Assembly (NCBI RefSeq): GCF_030731085.1
Contig: NZ_JASNFN010000004.1
Location: 248,001-312,000, forward strand
From: Blastococcus carthaginiensis
GTDB taxonomy: Bacteria; Actinomycetota; Actinomycetes; Mycobacteriales; Geodermatophilaceae
Direction of reading: 5' to 3'
Length of the DNA: 64,000 nt
Numbering within the stretch: the stretch's first letter is position 1; every line of letters begins with the position of its first letter. The position numbers and the translations under genes were made by a program. Positions 33,977 to 42,314 of this stretch are shown piece by piece. A model generated the notes under the pieces. That model was not told where the DNA came from. It searched no databases and worked only from the letters and a program-made list of their open reading frames with translations.

Positions 33977-35754
33977 GCCTCGCCGTCCTCGACCGCCCGC
34001 AGGACGCCGGTGACCCCTGGATCCGCCGGCTCAGCGAGCCGGCCGGCCGGCCGGCCGCCGTCCACGGGCCGCTGCTGTGCACGGTCCTGCACACCGCGGC
34101 CGCGCTCCTGCTGCTCACGGGTGCCCTTCCCGTCGTCGACCGCGGCCTCGTGCTCGCCGGCCTGGCCGCGGCCTCCGCCGCCACCGGGGTCGCGTGGACC
34201 GCCCGCCGGTCGCGTTCCGTCGTCGGCTCCCTCGCCGTACCGGCGGCGCACCTGGGCGCCGTCGCCCTGCTGCACGCGGGCACCGGCTCCGCGACCACCC
34301 TCTTCCTCCTCGTCGGCCCGCTGTGGGCGCTCGCCACGCTGCCGGACCGCCGCGGGGTGCTGGTCGCGGTGCTCGGGACGACGGCGGTGCTGGCGGCGCC
34401 CGCGCTCGCCGGCCCCCCGACCGCCGCCGACGACCTGCCCGGCGCGCTGCTGCTCGGGCCGCTGGCGGTCGCCGCCGGCACCGCAGCGGTCCACGGGAGC
34501 ACCCGCCGCCTGGCCGCGCAGTCGCACCGCATCGCGCAGCTCCAGCGGGAGCAGGCTGCGCTGCTGACCCAGGTGCAGAGCCGCGCGGACGAACTGGACA
34601 CCGCCTCGCGCATCCTGGCCGCCCGCGCCCAGACCATGACCAGCGTGATCGACGCCGTCACCGAGCAGTCGATCATCGGCACCGACCGGGACGGCACCAT
34701 CCGCGTCTGGAACCCCGGCGCGGAGAAGATGCTGGGCGTCCCCCGTCCGGACGTGGTGCGCACCCGGTCGATCCTCGACTTCCACCTGCCCGAGGAGCTC
34801 GCCGCCGCCGCCGAGGACCGCGGCTGCGGCACGGGCCTGGAGGCGCTGGTGCACGCCGCTCGCGAGCACGGCAGCGACGTCCGGGACTGGACCTACGTCG
34901 CCGCGGACGGGAGCCACCGCACCGTGTCGGTCGCCATCACGCCGCGCTCGGACGACCGCGGCGTGCACGCCGGCTGGAACTTCGTCGGCACCGACATGAC
35001 CGAGGCACGCGCCACCGAGCGCATGAAGGACCAGTTCGTGAGCCTCATCAGCCACGAGCTGCGCACGCCGCTGAGCTCGATCCTCGGTTACCTGGAGCTC
35101 GTCATGGACGACGAGGACCAACCGCTCACCGACGAGCAGCGGCAGTACCTGTCCACGGTGGAGCGCAACGCCCAGCGGCTGCTGCGGCTGGTCGGCGACC
35201 TGCTCTTCACCGCGCAGGTGGAGAGCGGCCGGTTCACCCTGCAGCCGGCCGACGTCGACCTCGCCGGCGTGGTGCGCGCGGCCGAGGAGACCGCCCGGGT
35301 CGCCGCGGCGTCCGCGGGCGTGCAGATCGTCGTCGACGTCCCCGAGGACGGGCTGGTCGTGGCCGGCGACGCCGTCCGCCTGGGCCAGGCCTGCGACAAC
35401 CTGGTCTCCAACGCGGTCAAGTTCACGCCGGCCGGGGGGCGCATCGACCTCGCCCTGCGGCGGGGCTGGCGGACGCCCGACGGGGCGGTCGTGGACCACC
35501 GGTCGCAGGACGCGGTGCCGGTGGCGCTCCTCTCGGTCGCCGACACCGGGATGGGCATCCCAGCCGGGGAGCAGGGGCAGATGTTCACCCGCTTCTTCCG
35601 GACGTCGAACGCCCAGCGCAACGCCGTCCCCGGTGTCGGGCTCGGGCTCACGATCACCAAGGCGATCACGACCGCCCACGGCGGCACGCTGGACCTCGTG
35701 AGCACCGAGGGCGTCGGCACCACCTTCACGATGGCCCTGCCCGTCGCCGGGTGA
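33973..35754 (+). CDS. Membrane sensor histidine kinase with PAS domain
   Basis: 593 aa. Five or six N-terminal membrane helices (~30-175) and a short coiled coil precede a PAS domain (~220-345, IIGTDRDGTIRVWNPGAEKMLG). The HisKA has phospho-His H361 in SLISHELRTPLSSILGYLEL. The ATPase domain has the N box DNLVSNAVKFT, G1 DTGMGIP and G2 VGLGLTI. It forms a two-component pair with the receiver just before it (ATGA overlap). Ligand unknown; PAS sensors often read redox or small ligands. Confidence 0.92.
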   Translation: MSLAVLDRPQDAGDPWIRRLSEPAGRPAAVHGPLLCTVLHTAAALLLLTGALPVVDRGLVLAGLAAASAATGVAWTARRSRSVVGSLAVPAAHLGAVALLHAGTGSATTLFLLVGPLWALATLPDRRGVLVAVLGTTAVLAAPALAGPPTAADDLPGALLLGPLAVAAGTAAVHGSTRRLAAQSHRIAQLQREQAALLTQVQSRADELDTASRILAARAQTMTSVIDAVTEQSIIGTDRDGTIRVWNPGAEKMLGVPRPDVVRTRSILDFHLPEELAAAAEDRGCGTGLEALVHAAREHGSDVRDWTYVAADGSHRTVSVAITPRSDDRGVHAGWNFVGTDMTEARATERMKDQFVSLISHELRTPLSSILGYLELVMDDEDQPLTDEQRQYLSTVERNAQRLLRLVGDLLFTAQVESGRFTLQPADVDLAGVVRAAEETARVAAASAGVQIVVDVPEDGLVVAGDAVRLGQACDNLVSNAVKFTPAGGRIDLALRRGWRTPDGAVVDHRSQDAVPVALLSVADTGMGIPAGEQGQMFTRFFRTSNAQRNAVPGVGLGLTITKAITTAHGGTLDLVSTEGVGTTFTMALPVAG

Positions 35755-35766
35755 CCCGAGCCCGAC

Positions 35767-35803
35767 CCGCGCCCCCCCGCCCCCTGTGGGACGGGGGGCG
35801 CGG
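35767..35803 (+). terminator. Terminator after the sensor kinase
   Basis: Arms CCGCGCCCCCC (35767-35777) and GGGGGGCGCGG (35793-35803). The gap to 35947 then has two copies of GATTCCTTGCG (about 35834-35856), a possible operator. Confidence 0.7.
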
Positions 35804-35947
35804 CGCGTTCCGGGGACCTGCGCGTCGAACGCCGATTCCTTGCGGATTCCTTGCGGATCGCTGGTGGGTGGCCTGCGGTCGGGCCGCCAGAGTCCTCGTT
35901 GTCGCCGGAACACCGGCGGGCCACCCGGACACAGGAGACGCAAGGAC

Positions 35948-36553
35948 ATGAGCACCAGGACCACCGCCACCGCCTCCACCGCCCGCAAGGTCGTCGGCTC
36001 GCTCGGCGTGATCGGCGCGGCCGCCGCCGTCGCCGGCCTGGGGACCTTCGGCAGCTTCACCGACTCCACCTCGGTGGACACGACCATCAGCTCGGGCAGG
36101 GTCTCGATCGACCTCACCGAGCCCGTCGCCATCCCGGTGACCACCGCCGGCTTCGTCCCCGGCGACGTGCTCACCCGCCCGGTGACCCTCGTCAACGACG
36201 GCGACACCGCCCTCGGCGCGGTCAATCTGAGCGCGACCGCCGCCGCGTCGAGCGTCCTGACCAGCGACGCCGCAAAGGGGCTGCAGCTGACCCTCAAGTC
36301 GTGCCCCGTGGCCTGGACGCAGGGCAGCACCGCGTCGACCTGGACCTGCGCCGGCGGCGAGACGACCCTCGGCTCGGGCGCCGTGCTCGCCCCCATCGCC
36401 CTCGGCGCGGTGAACTCGCTGAACGTCGGCGGCACCGACCACCTGGCCTTCTCCATCAGCCTGCCGACCACCGCCGACAACGCCTTCCAGGGCAAAACCG
36501 CCGCCCTGACGCTGACCTTCACCGGCACCCAGCGCAGCGGCACCGCCCGCTGA
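35948..36553 (+). CDS. TasA/camelysin-like secreted protein (SipW-type substrate)
   Basis: 201 aa exported protein. A long N-region ends in a hydrophobic core (VVGSLGVIGAAAAVAGLG) followed by TFGSFTDSTS, the form seen in SipW-processed TasA/CalY proteins. The mature part is a Ser/Thr-rich beta-sandwich with one Cys pair. In Bacillus, TasA forms biofilm fibres; here the role is inferred. The downstream signal peptidase with a His catalytic base supports the call. ATG at 35948 after AGGAGACGCAAGGAC. Confidence 0.82.
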   Translation: MSTRTTATASTARKVVGSLGVIGAAAAVAGLGTFGSFTDSTSVDTTISSGRVSIDLTEPVAIPVTTAGFVPGDVLTRPVTLVNDGDTALGAVNLSATAAASSVLTSDAAKGLQLTLKSCPVAWTQGSTASTWTCAGGETTLGSGAVLAPIALGAVNSLNVGGTDHLAFSISLPTTADNAFQGKTAALTLTFTGTQRSGTAR

Positions 36554-36585
36554 GCCCCGGCCGACGACCACTCGGAGACCACGCC

Positions 36586-37215
36586 ATGACCACCGCCCTC
36601 CCCGTCCGCGCCGCGGGTGCAGCCGTCCGGCTGCCCCTGGGCGAAGACGCGCGCTCCACGGCCGGCCGCCCGGCCGACCGGGTCCGCCGCACCGTGGGCC
36701 GCACGGCCCCGTGGCTGGTCCGCGGAGTCATGGGGGTCGCCGTCCTGGCCTTCGCCGTCCTGGCCGTCGGACCGCACGTGCTCGGCTACCGCACGATGAC
36801 CATGCTGACCGCGAGCATGGCGCCGGAGATCGAGCCGGGCGACATCACCATCGCCACCCCGATCGACGTCACCGAGCTCACCGAGGGCATGGTGATCACC
36901 TACCACATGCCGGTGGGCGACCGCAGCCTCGTCACCCACCGCGTCGTCTCGGTCGACCTGGCCGCGGACGGCAGCGCCACCGTGCAGACCAAGGGTGACG
37001 CCAACGAGGCGGTCGACCCGTGGACCGCCGGCCTGGAGGGCGACACCGTCTACCAGGTCCGCGCCGTCATCCCGGAGTTCGGCCACCTGGTCCAGCTCGT
37101 GCGCACCCCGGTCGTCAGCCAGGTCCTGCTCTACGGGGCGCCCGCCCTGCTCGCCGGCTGGCTGCTCCTGACGATCTGGCGTCCCACTCCCGAGACCGAG
37201 GAGGACCAGGCATGA
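36586..37215 (+). CDS. sipW: SipW-type signal peptidase I
   Basis: 209 aa. One or two N-terminal membrane helices (~45-65), then the catalytic Ser S77 in TASMAPEIEPGD. H118 in LVTHRVVSVDL takes the place of the Lys used by ordinary bacterial enzymes, the ER-type/SipW signature. A C-terminal helix (LLAGWLLLTIW) gives a second anchor. It lies 32 bases after the TasA-like gene and overlaps the next gene as ATGA, so it probably processes both neighbours. Confidence 0.88.
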   Translation: MTTALPVRAAGAAVRLPLGEDARSTAGRPADRVRRTVGRTAPWLVRGVMGVAVLAFAVLAVGPHVLGYRTMTMLTASMAPEIEPGDITIATPIDVTELTEGMVITYHMPVGDRSLVTHRVVSVDLAADGSATVQTKGDANEAVDPWTAGLEGDTVYQVRAVIPEFGHLVQLVRTPVVSQVLLYGAPALLAGWLLLTIWRPTPETEEDQA

Positions 37216-37805
37216 ACGCCGTCCGCCGCGCCCTGGCCGTCACCGGCCTCGCCGTCGCTCTCGCCGTCGGCACCGCCGTCCCGGCCGCCGCCACCTACGC
37301 CGACAGCGCCGCGGTCAGCACCTCCGTGGCCACCGGCACCGTCGCCGCGCCGGCCTCGGTCGCGGTCGACGACTGGTGCATCACCACGACGGTCACCACC
37401 ACGCGGACGGTCCACACCGACCCGGTCACCGGCGCGCAGACCCAGACCGCCTGGAGCCGCACCTCCATCGACTCCGCCAGCAGCATCAACGTCAACAGCG
37501 ACACCAGCACCTCGGTGTCGGGTCCTGGTCTGAACGAGACGACGACCACCAGGATCCAGCAGGACACGGAGCTGTACGTGTCGGCGACCTGGCAGGCCAG
37601 CGGCTCGCGTGGCGTCACCGGCTACGCGGTGGCCGCGCACCTGTCCGACGGTTCCGCCTTCATCATGGCGACCACGGCCGGCACGAGCATGAGCGGCCAC
37701 GAGGACGCCGACGCCCGCCGGTACAGCCCGCGCCTCTCCGTCACGACGCTGACCAGCTACAACTGGACGGCCACTTCGGCCCTGACCCGGGTGCTGTCGT
37801 GCTGA
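37212..37805 (+). CDS. Second SipW-type secreted protein, Ser/Thr-rich
   Basis: 197 aa. Signal peptide ALAVTGLAVALAVGTAVPAAA, then ATYADSAAVSTS, similar in style to the TasA-like cleavage region. The mature region is rich in Thr/Ser with two Cys that could pair. Function unknown; likely a surface or matrix protein processed by the adjacent SipW. ATG overlaps the sipW stop. Confidence 0.72.
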   Translation: MNAVRRALAVTGLAVALAVGTAVPAAATYADSAAVSTSVATGTVAAPASVAVDDWCITTTVTTTRTVHTDPVTGAQTQTAWSRTSIDSASSINVNSDTSTSVSGPGLNETTTTRIQQDTELYVSATWQASGSRGVTGYAVAAHLSDGSAFIMATTAGTSMSGHEDADARRYSPRLSVTTLTSYNWTATSALTRVLSC

Positions 37806-38458
37806 CCGCCCTCGTCGTGGACGCCGGTGCCACCGCCCGCGGCCAGGTCGCCGACCTGCTCCGCCTCGGCGGCTGGCACGTCCGGGAGGCCGCCGGCCCC
37901 GAGGACGCCGTCCGCCTCGCCCTGGTCACCGACGTCGACCTGGTCGTGACCGGCCTGGTGCTGCCCGGCGGCCCGGGCGCCGGGATGCTCCGCCGGATCC
38001 GGCGCAACGGGTCCCGCGCCCGGTTCGTGGTGGTCGCACCGCACCCGACCGACGAGGACCGCGCCGAGGCCGCGGCCGCCGGGGCGCTGGTCACCCTGGC
38101 CGCCCCCGTCACGGCGCGGGCGCTCCTGGACCTCCTGCACGCCCGGACCACGGGGCCGGGCGCGCAGGCCGGGTACGCCGCCGGTGCCGACGACGACCTG
38201 GTCGACGCCGAGCTGATGAACCGGCTCCAGGGCATCTACGCCGACGCGCTGCCTTCGCGGCTGTCGGCGATCGACCGGCACACCCGCGCCGGCGACGCCA
38301 CCGCGGTCGCCTTCGCCGCGCACACCCTCGCCGGGACCAGCGGTCAGCTGGGCCACCCGGAGGTCGCCTCGATCTGCCGGCAGATCGCCGCCGACGCCCG
38401 CCGCGGGATGCTCGCGCACTCCCGGGTCGCCCGGCTGCACGAGCTCGCCGGCGTCTGA
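37799..38458 (+). CDS. Pseudo-receiver plus Hpt phosphotransfer protein
   Basis: 219 aa. N-terminal receiver-like fold: an acidic residue remains in LVVDAG, but the phospho-Asp position reads VVTGLVLPG and the Lys position reads LAAPV, so it should not be phosphorylated. A linker leads to an Hpt four-helix bundle with the active His175 in AAHTLAGTSGQLG. It probably carries phosphate between receivers while the dead receiver only binds partners. GTG at 37799 overlaps the preceding stop by 7 bases, so it is co-expressed with the SipW cluster. Confidence 0.82.
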   Translation: MLTALVVDAGATARGQVADLLRLGGWHVREAAGPEDAVRLALVTDVDLVVTGLVLPGGPGAGMLRRIRRNGSRARFVVVAPHPTDEDRAEAAAAGALVTLAAPVTARALLDLLHARTTGPGAQAGYAAGADDDLVDAELMNRLQGIYADALPSRLSAIDRHTRAGDATAVAFAAHTLAGTSGQLGHPEVASICRQIAADARRGMLAHSRVARLHELAGV

Positions 38459-38471
38459 ACCCCGACCCCGC

Positions 38472-38535
38472 GAGGCATAGGAAGCTCTACCGGCGTCTCG
38501 GGCCCGCGATACGGGTGGATAGCTTCCTATGCCTC
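38472..38535. other. 15-bp perfect inverted repeat between convergent genes
   Basis: Arms GAGGCATAGGAAGCT (38472-38486) and AGCTTCCTATGCCTC (38521-38535) enclose 34 bases. Its AT content is well above its surroundings. It is shared by the Hpt and OmpR-type genes and could act as a bidirectional terminator or be a small mobile repeat. Confidence 0.7.
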
Positions 38536-38542
38536 CGTGAGG

Positions 38543-39253
38543 TCAGGCAGCCACGAGGCGGTAGCCGACGCCGCGGACGGTCCTGATCTCCGGGGAGTTC
38601 AGCCCGGCGGCCACGAGCTTGCGGCGCAGGTTGGACATGTGCGCCTCGACCAGGCGCAGGTTGCCCTCCCAGTCGGTGTGCCAGACCTCGCGCAGCAGCG
38701 TCTCCCGCTGCAGCACCCGGCCCGGTCGCGAGGCGAGGGCGGCGAGCAGGTCGAACTCGGTGCGGGTCAGGTCGACGACCTCGCCGTCGACCCGGACCTC
38801 GCGGCTGTCCTCGTCGACCTCGAGCTCGGCGAGCCGGCGCACCGACTCGGCCACCGCGGCCGGCTCCGCGACCGGCTGCGGGGCGGTCCGCGGGAAGCGG
38901 AGCATCGCCTGCACGCGGGCCACGAGCTCGCGCGGCGAGAACGGCTTGGCCATGTACCCGTCGGCGCCGACGGCCAGCCCGATGAGCAGGTCGACCTCCT
39001 CGGCGCGGGCGGTGAGCATGAGCACGTAGCAGGGCGTCCGAGCGCGGATCTGCCGGCACACCTCGGTGCCGTCGGCGTCCGGGAGCCCGAGGTCGAGCAC
39101 GATGAGGTCCGGCGGGTCCCGCCGCACCTCCTCGAGGGCCTCGGCCCCGGTGCCGACGGCGCGCACGGCCAACCCGGCGCGCCCGAGCACCGTGGTCACG
39201 AGCTCGCGGATCTCCGGGGTGTCCTCCACCACGAGCACGGACTGGTCCGGCAC
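38543..39253 (-). CDS. OmpR/PhoB-type response regulator
   Basis: 236 aa. The receiver has VVEDTPE, phospho-Asp in VLDLGLPDADG, Thr in LTARAE and Lys in MAKPF. The C-terminal winged helix has the recognition region ETLLREVWHTDW then LRLVEAHMSNLRRKL. It probably binds DNA in the divergent region 39254-39503, upstream of the PIG-L operon, though this is inference. No cognate kinase is adjacent, but the kinase at 33973 is near. GTG start at 39253. Confidence 0.9.
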   Translation of the reverse strand: MPDQSVLVVEDTPEIRELVTTVLGRAGLAVRAVGTGAEALEEVRRDPPDLIVLDLGLPDADGTEVCRQIRARTPCYVLMLTARAEEVDLLIGLAVGADGYMAKPFSPRELVARVQAMLRFPRTAPQPVAEPAAVAESVRRLAELEVDEDSREVRVDGEVVDLTRTEFDLLAALASRPGRVLQRETLLREVWHTDWEGNLRLVEAHMSNLRRKLVAAGLNSPEIRTVRGVGYRLVAA

Positions 39254-39503
39254 GACGCCTCCTCCTCGCTTGCTCGCTCAGCGTGCGGAGGCTGGTCCTC
39301 CGGTCACCTGACCGGGTGATCGGCACGGCGGCCGGCCGGCTTGAGCAGGCGGCCGTTCGCCCGGCCGGGCCGGCCCACCCCATCGGGTGAGGGGCGGGGA
39401 GCCCGGCTCATGGGACCGGCCGGTGCGGCCGTCAACCCCCGCGGGGACACCTCGTTCCCCCTCCCGGCACGCCCGGGGGACCCGACCGACGGGAGCCGGA
39501 ACC

Positions 39504-40586
39504 GTGGACGGTGCTCTGCACGTCCTGGTCGTCGACGACGACCCCGACACCGCACTCTTCGTGCGCACCGTGCTGCAGCGGGGCGGCATGGCCGTGACCA
39601 CGTGCGCGGACCCGCTCGAGGCGCTCGCCCTCGCCGCCCGCACCGAGTTCGACGCCGCGATCACCGACATCGAGATGCCGGGCATGACCGGGCTGGAGTT
39701 CCTCGACCGGCTCCGCCAGCTGCGCCCGGACCTGCCGGTGACGGTGATGACGGCGCACGCGTCGGTCGACTACGCGGTGGACGCCCTGCGCCGCCAGGCC
39801 GACGAGTTCCTCGTCAAGCCGGTGCCCAAGGACACCCTCGCCGCGACGATCCGCCGGCTGGCCGAGACCGCGCAGGCCAAGCGCGCCGCCGCTCCGCAGC
39901 GGCAGACGGTGCTGGCCATCGGCGCCCACCCCGACGACGTCGAGATCGGCATCGGCGGCACCCTCGCCGCGCACCGCTCCGCCGGCGACCAGGTCGTCAT
40001 CCTCACGCTCTCCCGGGGCGCCCGCGGCGGGGAGGTCGACGACCGGCAGAACGAGTCGCTGGCCGCCGCCGAGCTGATCGGCGCCCGCCTCTTCCTCGAG
40101 GACCTCGAGGACACCCGGATCAGCCCGATGGACCCGACCATGTCGATCATCGAGCGCGTCGTGGCCGAGGTGCGGCCGACGATCGTCTACACGCACTCGG
40201 CCAACGACCGGCACCAGGACCACCGGGCGGTGCACCAGGCCGCGACCGTCGCGACCCGGAACGTGCCGACCGTCGCGTGCTTCCAGAGCCCCTCGGCCAC
40301 CATCGACTTCCGGCCCTCCCGCTTCGTCTCCATCGACGGGTTCACGCGCACCAAGCTCGACCTGCTCAAGAGCTTCTCCTCGCAGGCCGGCATCCGCGCC
40401 TACCTCCAGGACGACTTCGTCCTGGCCACCGCCCGCTACTGGTCCCGCTACGGCAGCGGCGGCCAGTACTGCGAGCCGCTCGAAGTGGTCCGCGACGCCG
40501 GTGGCGTCGTCGGCGCGACCAGCGAGTCCGCCTTCCAGCAGCCCACCCCCGCCACCTCGACCACCCCGGAGCGTTTCGGTGTCTGA
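39504..40586 (+). CDS. Response-regulator receiver fused to a PIG-L-type deacetylase
   Basis: 360 aa. Residues ~5-125 are a complete receiver: DDDPD, phospho-Asp D55 (ITDIEMPG), T in MTAHAS and K105 in LVKPV. From ~135 there is a PIG-L/LmbE deacetylase. Zinc and catalytic residues are H142, D144 and D145 (GAHPDDVEIG) and H237/D239/H240/H244 (NDRHQDHRAVH). PIG-L enzymes remove acetyl from GlcNAc on lipids, glycans or mycothiol precursors. I do not know this fusion in a described system. First gene of a five-gene overlapping operon. GTG at 39504 follows GGGAGCCGG. The 250-base region before it is the likely promoter. Confidence 0.9.
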   Translation: MDGALHVLVVDDDPDTALFVRTVLQRGGMAVTTCADPLEALALAARTEFDAAITDIEMPGMTGLEFLDRLRQLRPDLPVTVMTAHASVDYAVDALRRQADEFLVKPVPKDTLAATIRRLAETAQAKRAAAPQRQTVLAIGAHPDDVEIGIGGTLAAHRSAGDQVVILTLSRGARGGEVDDRQNESLAAAELIGARLFLEDLEDTRISPMDPTMSIIERVVAEVRPTIVYTHSANDRHQDHRAVHQAATVATRNVPTVACFQSPSATIDFRPSRFVSIDGFTRTKLDLLKSFSSQAGIRAYLQDDFVLATARYWSRYGSGGQYCEPLEVVRDAGGVVGATSESAFQQPTPATSTTPERFGV

Positions 40587-41568
40587 GCCCACCCCCACCC
40601 GCGTCCTCGTCACCGGGGCCGGCGGCCCCGCCGGCATCGCCGTGCTGCGCTCGCTGGCCCGGCGCGACGACGTCGTCCTGCTCGCAGCGGACATGGACCC
40701 CCTTGCCAGCGGCCTCTATCTGGTCGACGCCCCCGCACGGCACCTGGTCCGGCCGGGCCTCAGCGAGGAGTTCGTCGACCACCTGGTCGCGCTGTGCGAG
40801 CGGGAGCGGGTCGACGTGCTGTTCTCCACCGTCGACGTCGAGCTGCCGCGGCTGGCCGCCGAGCGCAAGCGCCTGGACGCCGTCGGCACCACGCTGGCCG
40901 CCCCGAGCCTGGAGACCCTCGAGGTCTGCCTGGACAAGTACGCGCTGGCGCAGCGCTGCACCGAGGTGCTGCCGACGCCGCGCACCGCGCTGCTCGGCGA
41001 GATCGACGCCGACAGCTGGGACTACCCGGTGATCGTCAAGCCGCGCCGCGGCGCCGGCTCCCGCGGGGTGCACCAGGTGGAGGACGCCGCCGCGCTGCGC
41101 GCCCTCGGCAGCGACGAGGACACCCTGGTGCAGGCCCACCTGCCCGGCGACGAGTACTCGGTGGACACCCTCGCCGACGCCGACGGGCACGTGGTCGCCG
41201 CCGTCCCGCGCTCGCGGTTGCGGGTCGACTCCGGCGTTTCGGTCGCCGGGGCCACCGTGGCCGACCCGGAGCTGGAGGAGACCGCCCGCCGGGTGGCCGC
41301 CGCCATCGGGCTGGTCGGGGTGGCGAACGTGCAGCTGCGCCGCGACGCCGAGGGCCGCCCGGCCCTGCTGGAGGTCAACCCGCGCTTCCCCGGTGCGATG
41401 CCGCTGACCGTCGCCGCCGGCGTCGACATGCCCTCGCTCGCCCTGGACCTGGCGCTGGGCCGGCCGCTGCCGGCCGAGGTGCCGTTCCGCGAGCTCGCCG
41501 TCGTCCGGTACCTCGAGGACGTCTTCCTCGCCCCGTCCGACGTCGTCGCCGAGGAGGCCGCCCGATGA
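40579..41568 (+). CDS. ATP-grasp ligase of unknown substrate
   Basis: 329 aa. A Rossmann-like N-terminus (VLVTGAGGPAGIAVL) precedes ATP-grasp lobes: VIVKPRRGAGSRGVHQV, the middle EYSVDTLADADG and the metal strand LLEVNPRFPG. Resembles carbamoyl-phosphate-synthase-like or D-Ala-D-Ala-like ligases; it probably joins an acid to an amine. The start GTG overlaps the PIG-L stop by 8 bases. Coupling to deacetylation (which frees an amine) is attractive but inferred. Confidence 0.85.
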   Translation: MSEPTPTRVLVTGAGGPAGIAVLRSLARRDDVVLLAADMDPLASGLYLVDAPARHLVRPGLSEEFVDHLVALCERERVDVLFSTVDVELPRLAAERKRLDAVGTTLAAPSLETLEVCLDKYALAQRCTEVLPTPRTALLGEIDADSWDYPVIVKPRRGAGSRGVHQVEDAAALRALGSDEDTLVQAHLPGDEYSVDTLADADGHVVAAVPRSRLRVDSGVSVAGATVADPELEETARRVAAAIGLVGVANVQLRRDAEGRPALLEVNPRFPGAMPLTVAAGVDMPSLALDLALGRPLPAEVPFRELAVVRYLEDVFLAPSDVVAEEAAR

Positions 41569-42314
41569 CCGCCGCCCTGCAGGACCTCGACCTGCTGCTC
41601 ACCGACCACCACGTGCACTCCACGTGGTCCGACGACGCCGTGAGCGCGCCGGTGGAGAACCTGGTCGCCGCCCGGGACACGGGCCTGGCCAGCATCCGCA
41701 TGGTCGACCACGTCCGGACCACGACGACGTGGGTGCCCGGCTTCCTCGCCGAGGTGGCCGCGCTCCCCCGCGTCGAGGGGCTGGAGGTGCTCACCGGCGT
41801 CGAGGCGAAGATCCTGGACGCCACCGGGCGCCTCGACGTGCCCGAGGACCTCGTGGTCGGGCCGGGCGGGGTGGACCGCATCCTCATCGCCGACCACCAG
41901 TTCCCCGGGCCGGACGGCCCGTGGAGCCCCCGCCGCACGCGCGAGGAGATCGAGGGCGGGCTGTCCGGCCAGGACGCGCTGTCGATCCTCGTCGAGGCGA
42001 CCGTGCGGGCGATGGAGCGGGCCGGTCGCGGCCAGCTCGCCCACCTCTTCTCGCTGCTCCCCAAGATCGGGCTGCACGAGAGCGAGCTGCTCGACGAGCA
42101 CGTGGCGGCGATCGCCGACGCCGCGGTGCGCACCGGCACCACGGTCGAGGTCAACGAGAAGTGGCGCTGCCCCGGGCCCCGCGTCGTGCTGGCCCTCGCG
42201 GCCGCCGGCGTGACCCTGGTCGGCTCCACCGACAGCCACGACGCCACGACCGTGGGCCGCTACTCCTGGGTGGCGGACGCGGCGTCGGCGACCCGGCTGG
42301 TCGGTGCCCGGTGA
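41565..42314 (+). CDS. PHP-domain metal-dependent hydrolase
   Basis: 249 aa. PHP motifs: first metal cluster DHHVHSTWSDDAV, then VDHVR, later GVEAKI, the His in ADHQF, AHLF and the final STDSHDA. The PHP family includes histidinol phosphatase, polymerase exonucleases and CpsB-type tyrosine phosphatases that control capsule export; the length fits a single-domain phosphatase. ATG overlaps the ATP-grasp stop as ATGA. Confidence 0.85.
   Translation: MTAALQDLDLLLTDHHVHSTWSDDAVSAPVENLVAARDTGLASIRMVDHVRTTTTWVPGFLAEVAALPRVEGLEVLTGVEAKILDATGRLDVPEDLVVGPGGVDRILIADHQFPGPDGPWSPRRTREEIEGGLSGQDALSILVEATVRAMERAGRGQLAHLFSLLPKIGLHESELLDEHVAAIADAAVRTGTTVEVNEKWRCPGPRVVLALAAAGVTLVGSTDSHDATTVGRYSWVADAASATRLVGAR

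Noticed and set aside
33898..37086. A 1062-codon open frame antisense to the kinase and TasA/SipW genes
   Set aside because: Spans several convincing genes and a terminator on the other strand and shows no domain; a GC artefact.
39504..40586. Mycothiol enzyme MshB or Mca
   Set aside because: These are also PIG-L proteins, but they lack an N-terminal receiver and do not sit with ATP-grasp, PHP and GT2 genes. A mycothiol-like substrate is not excluded.
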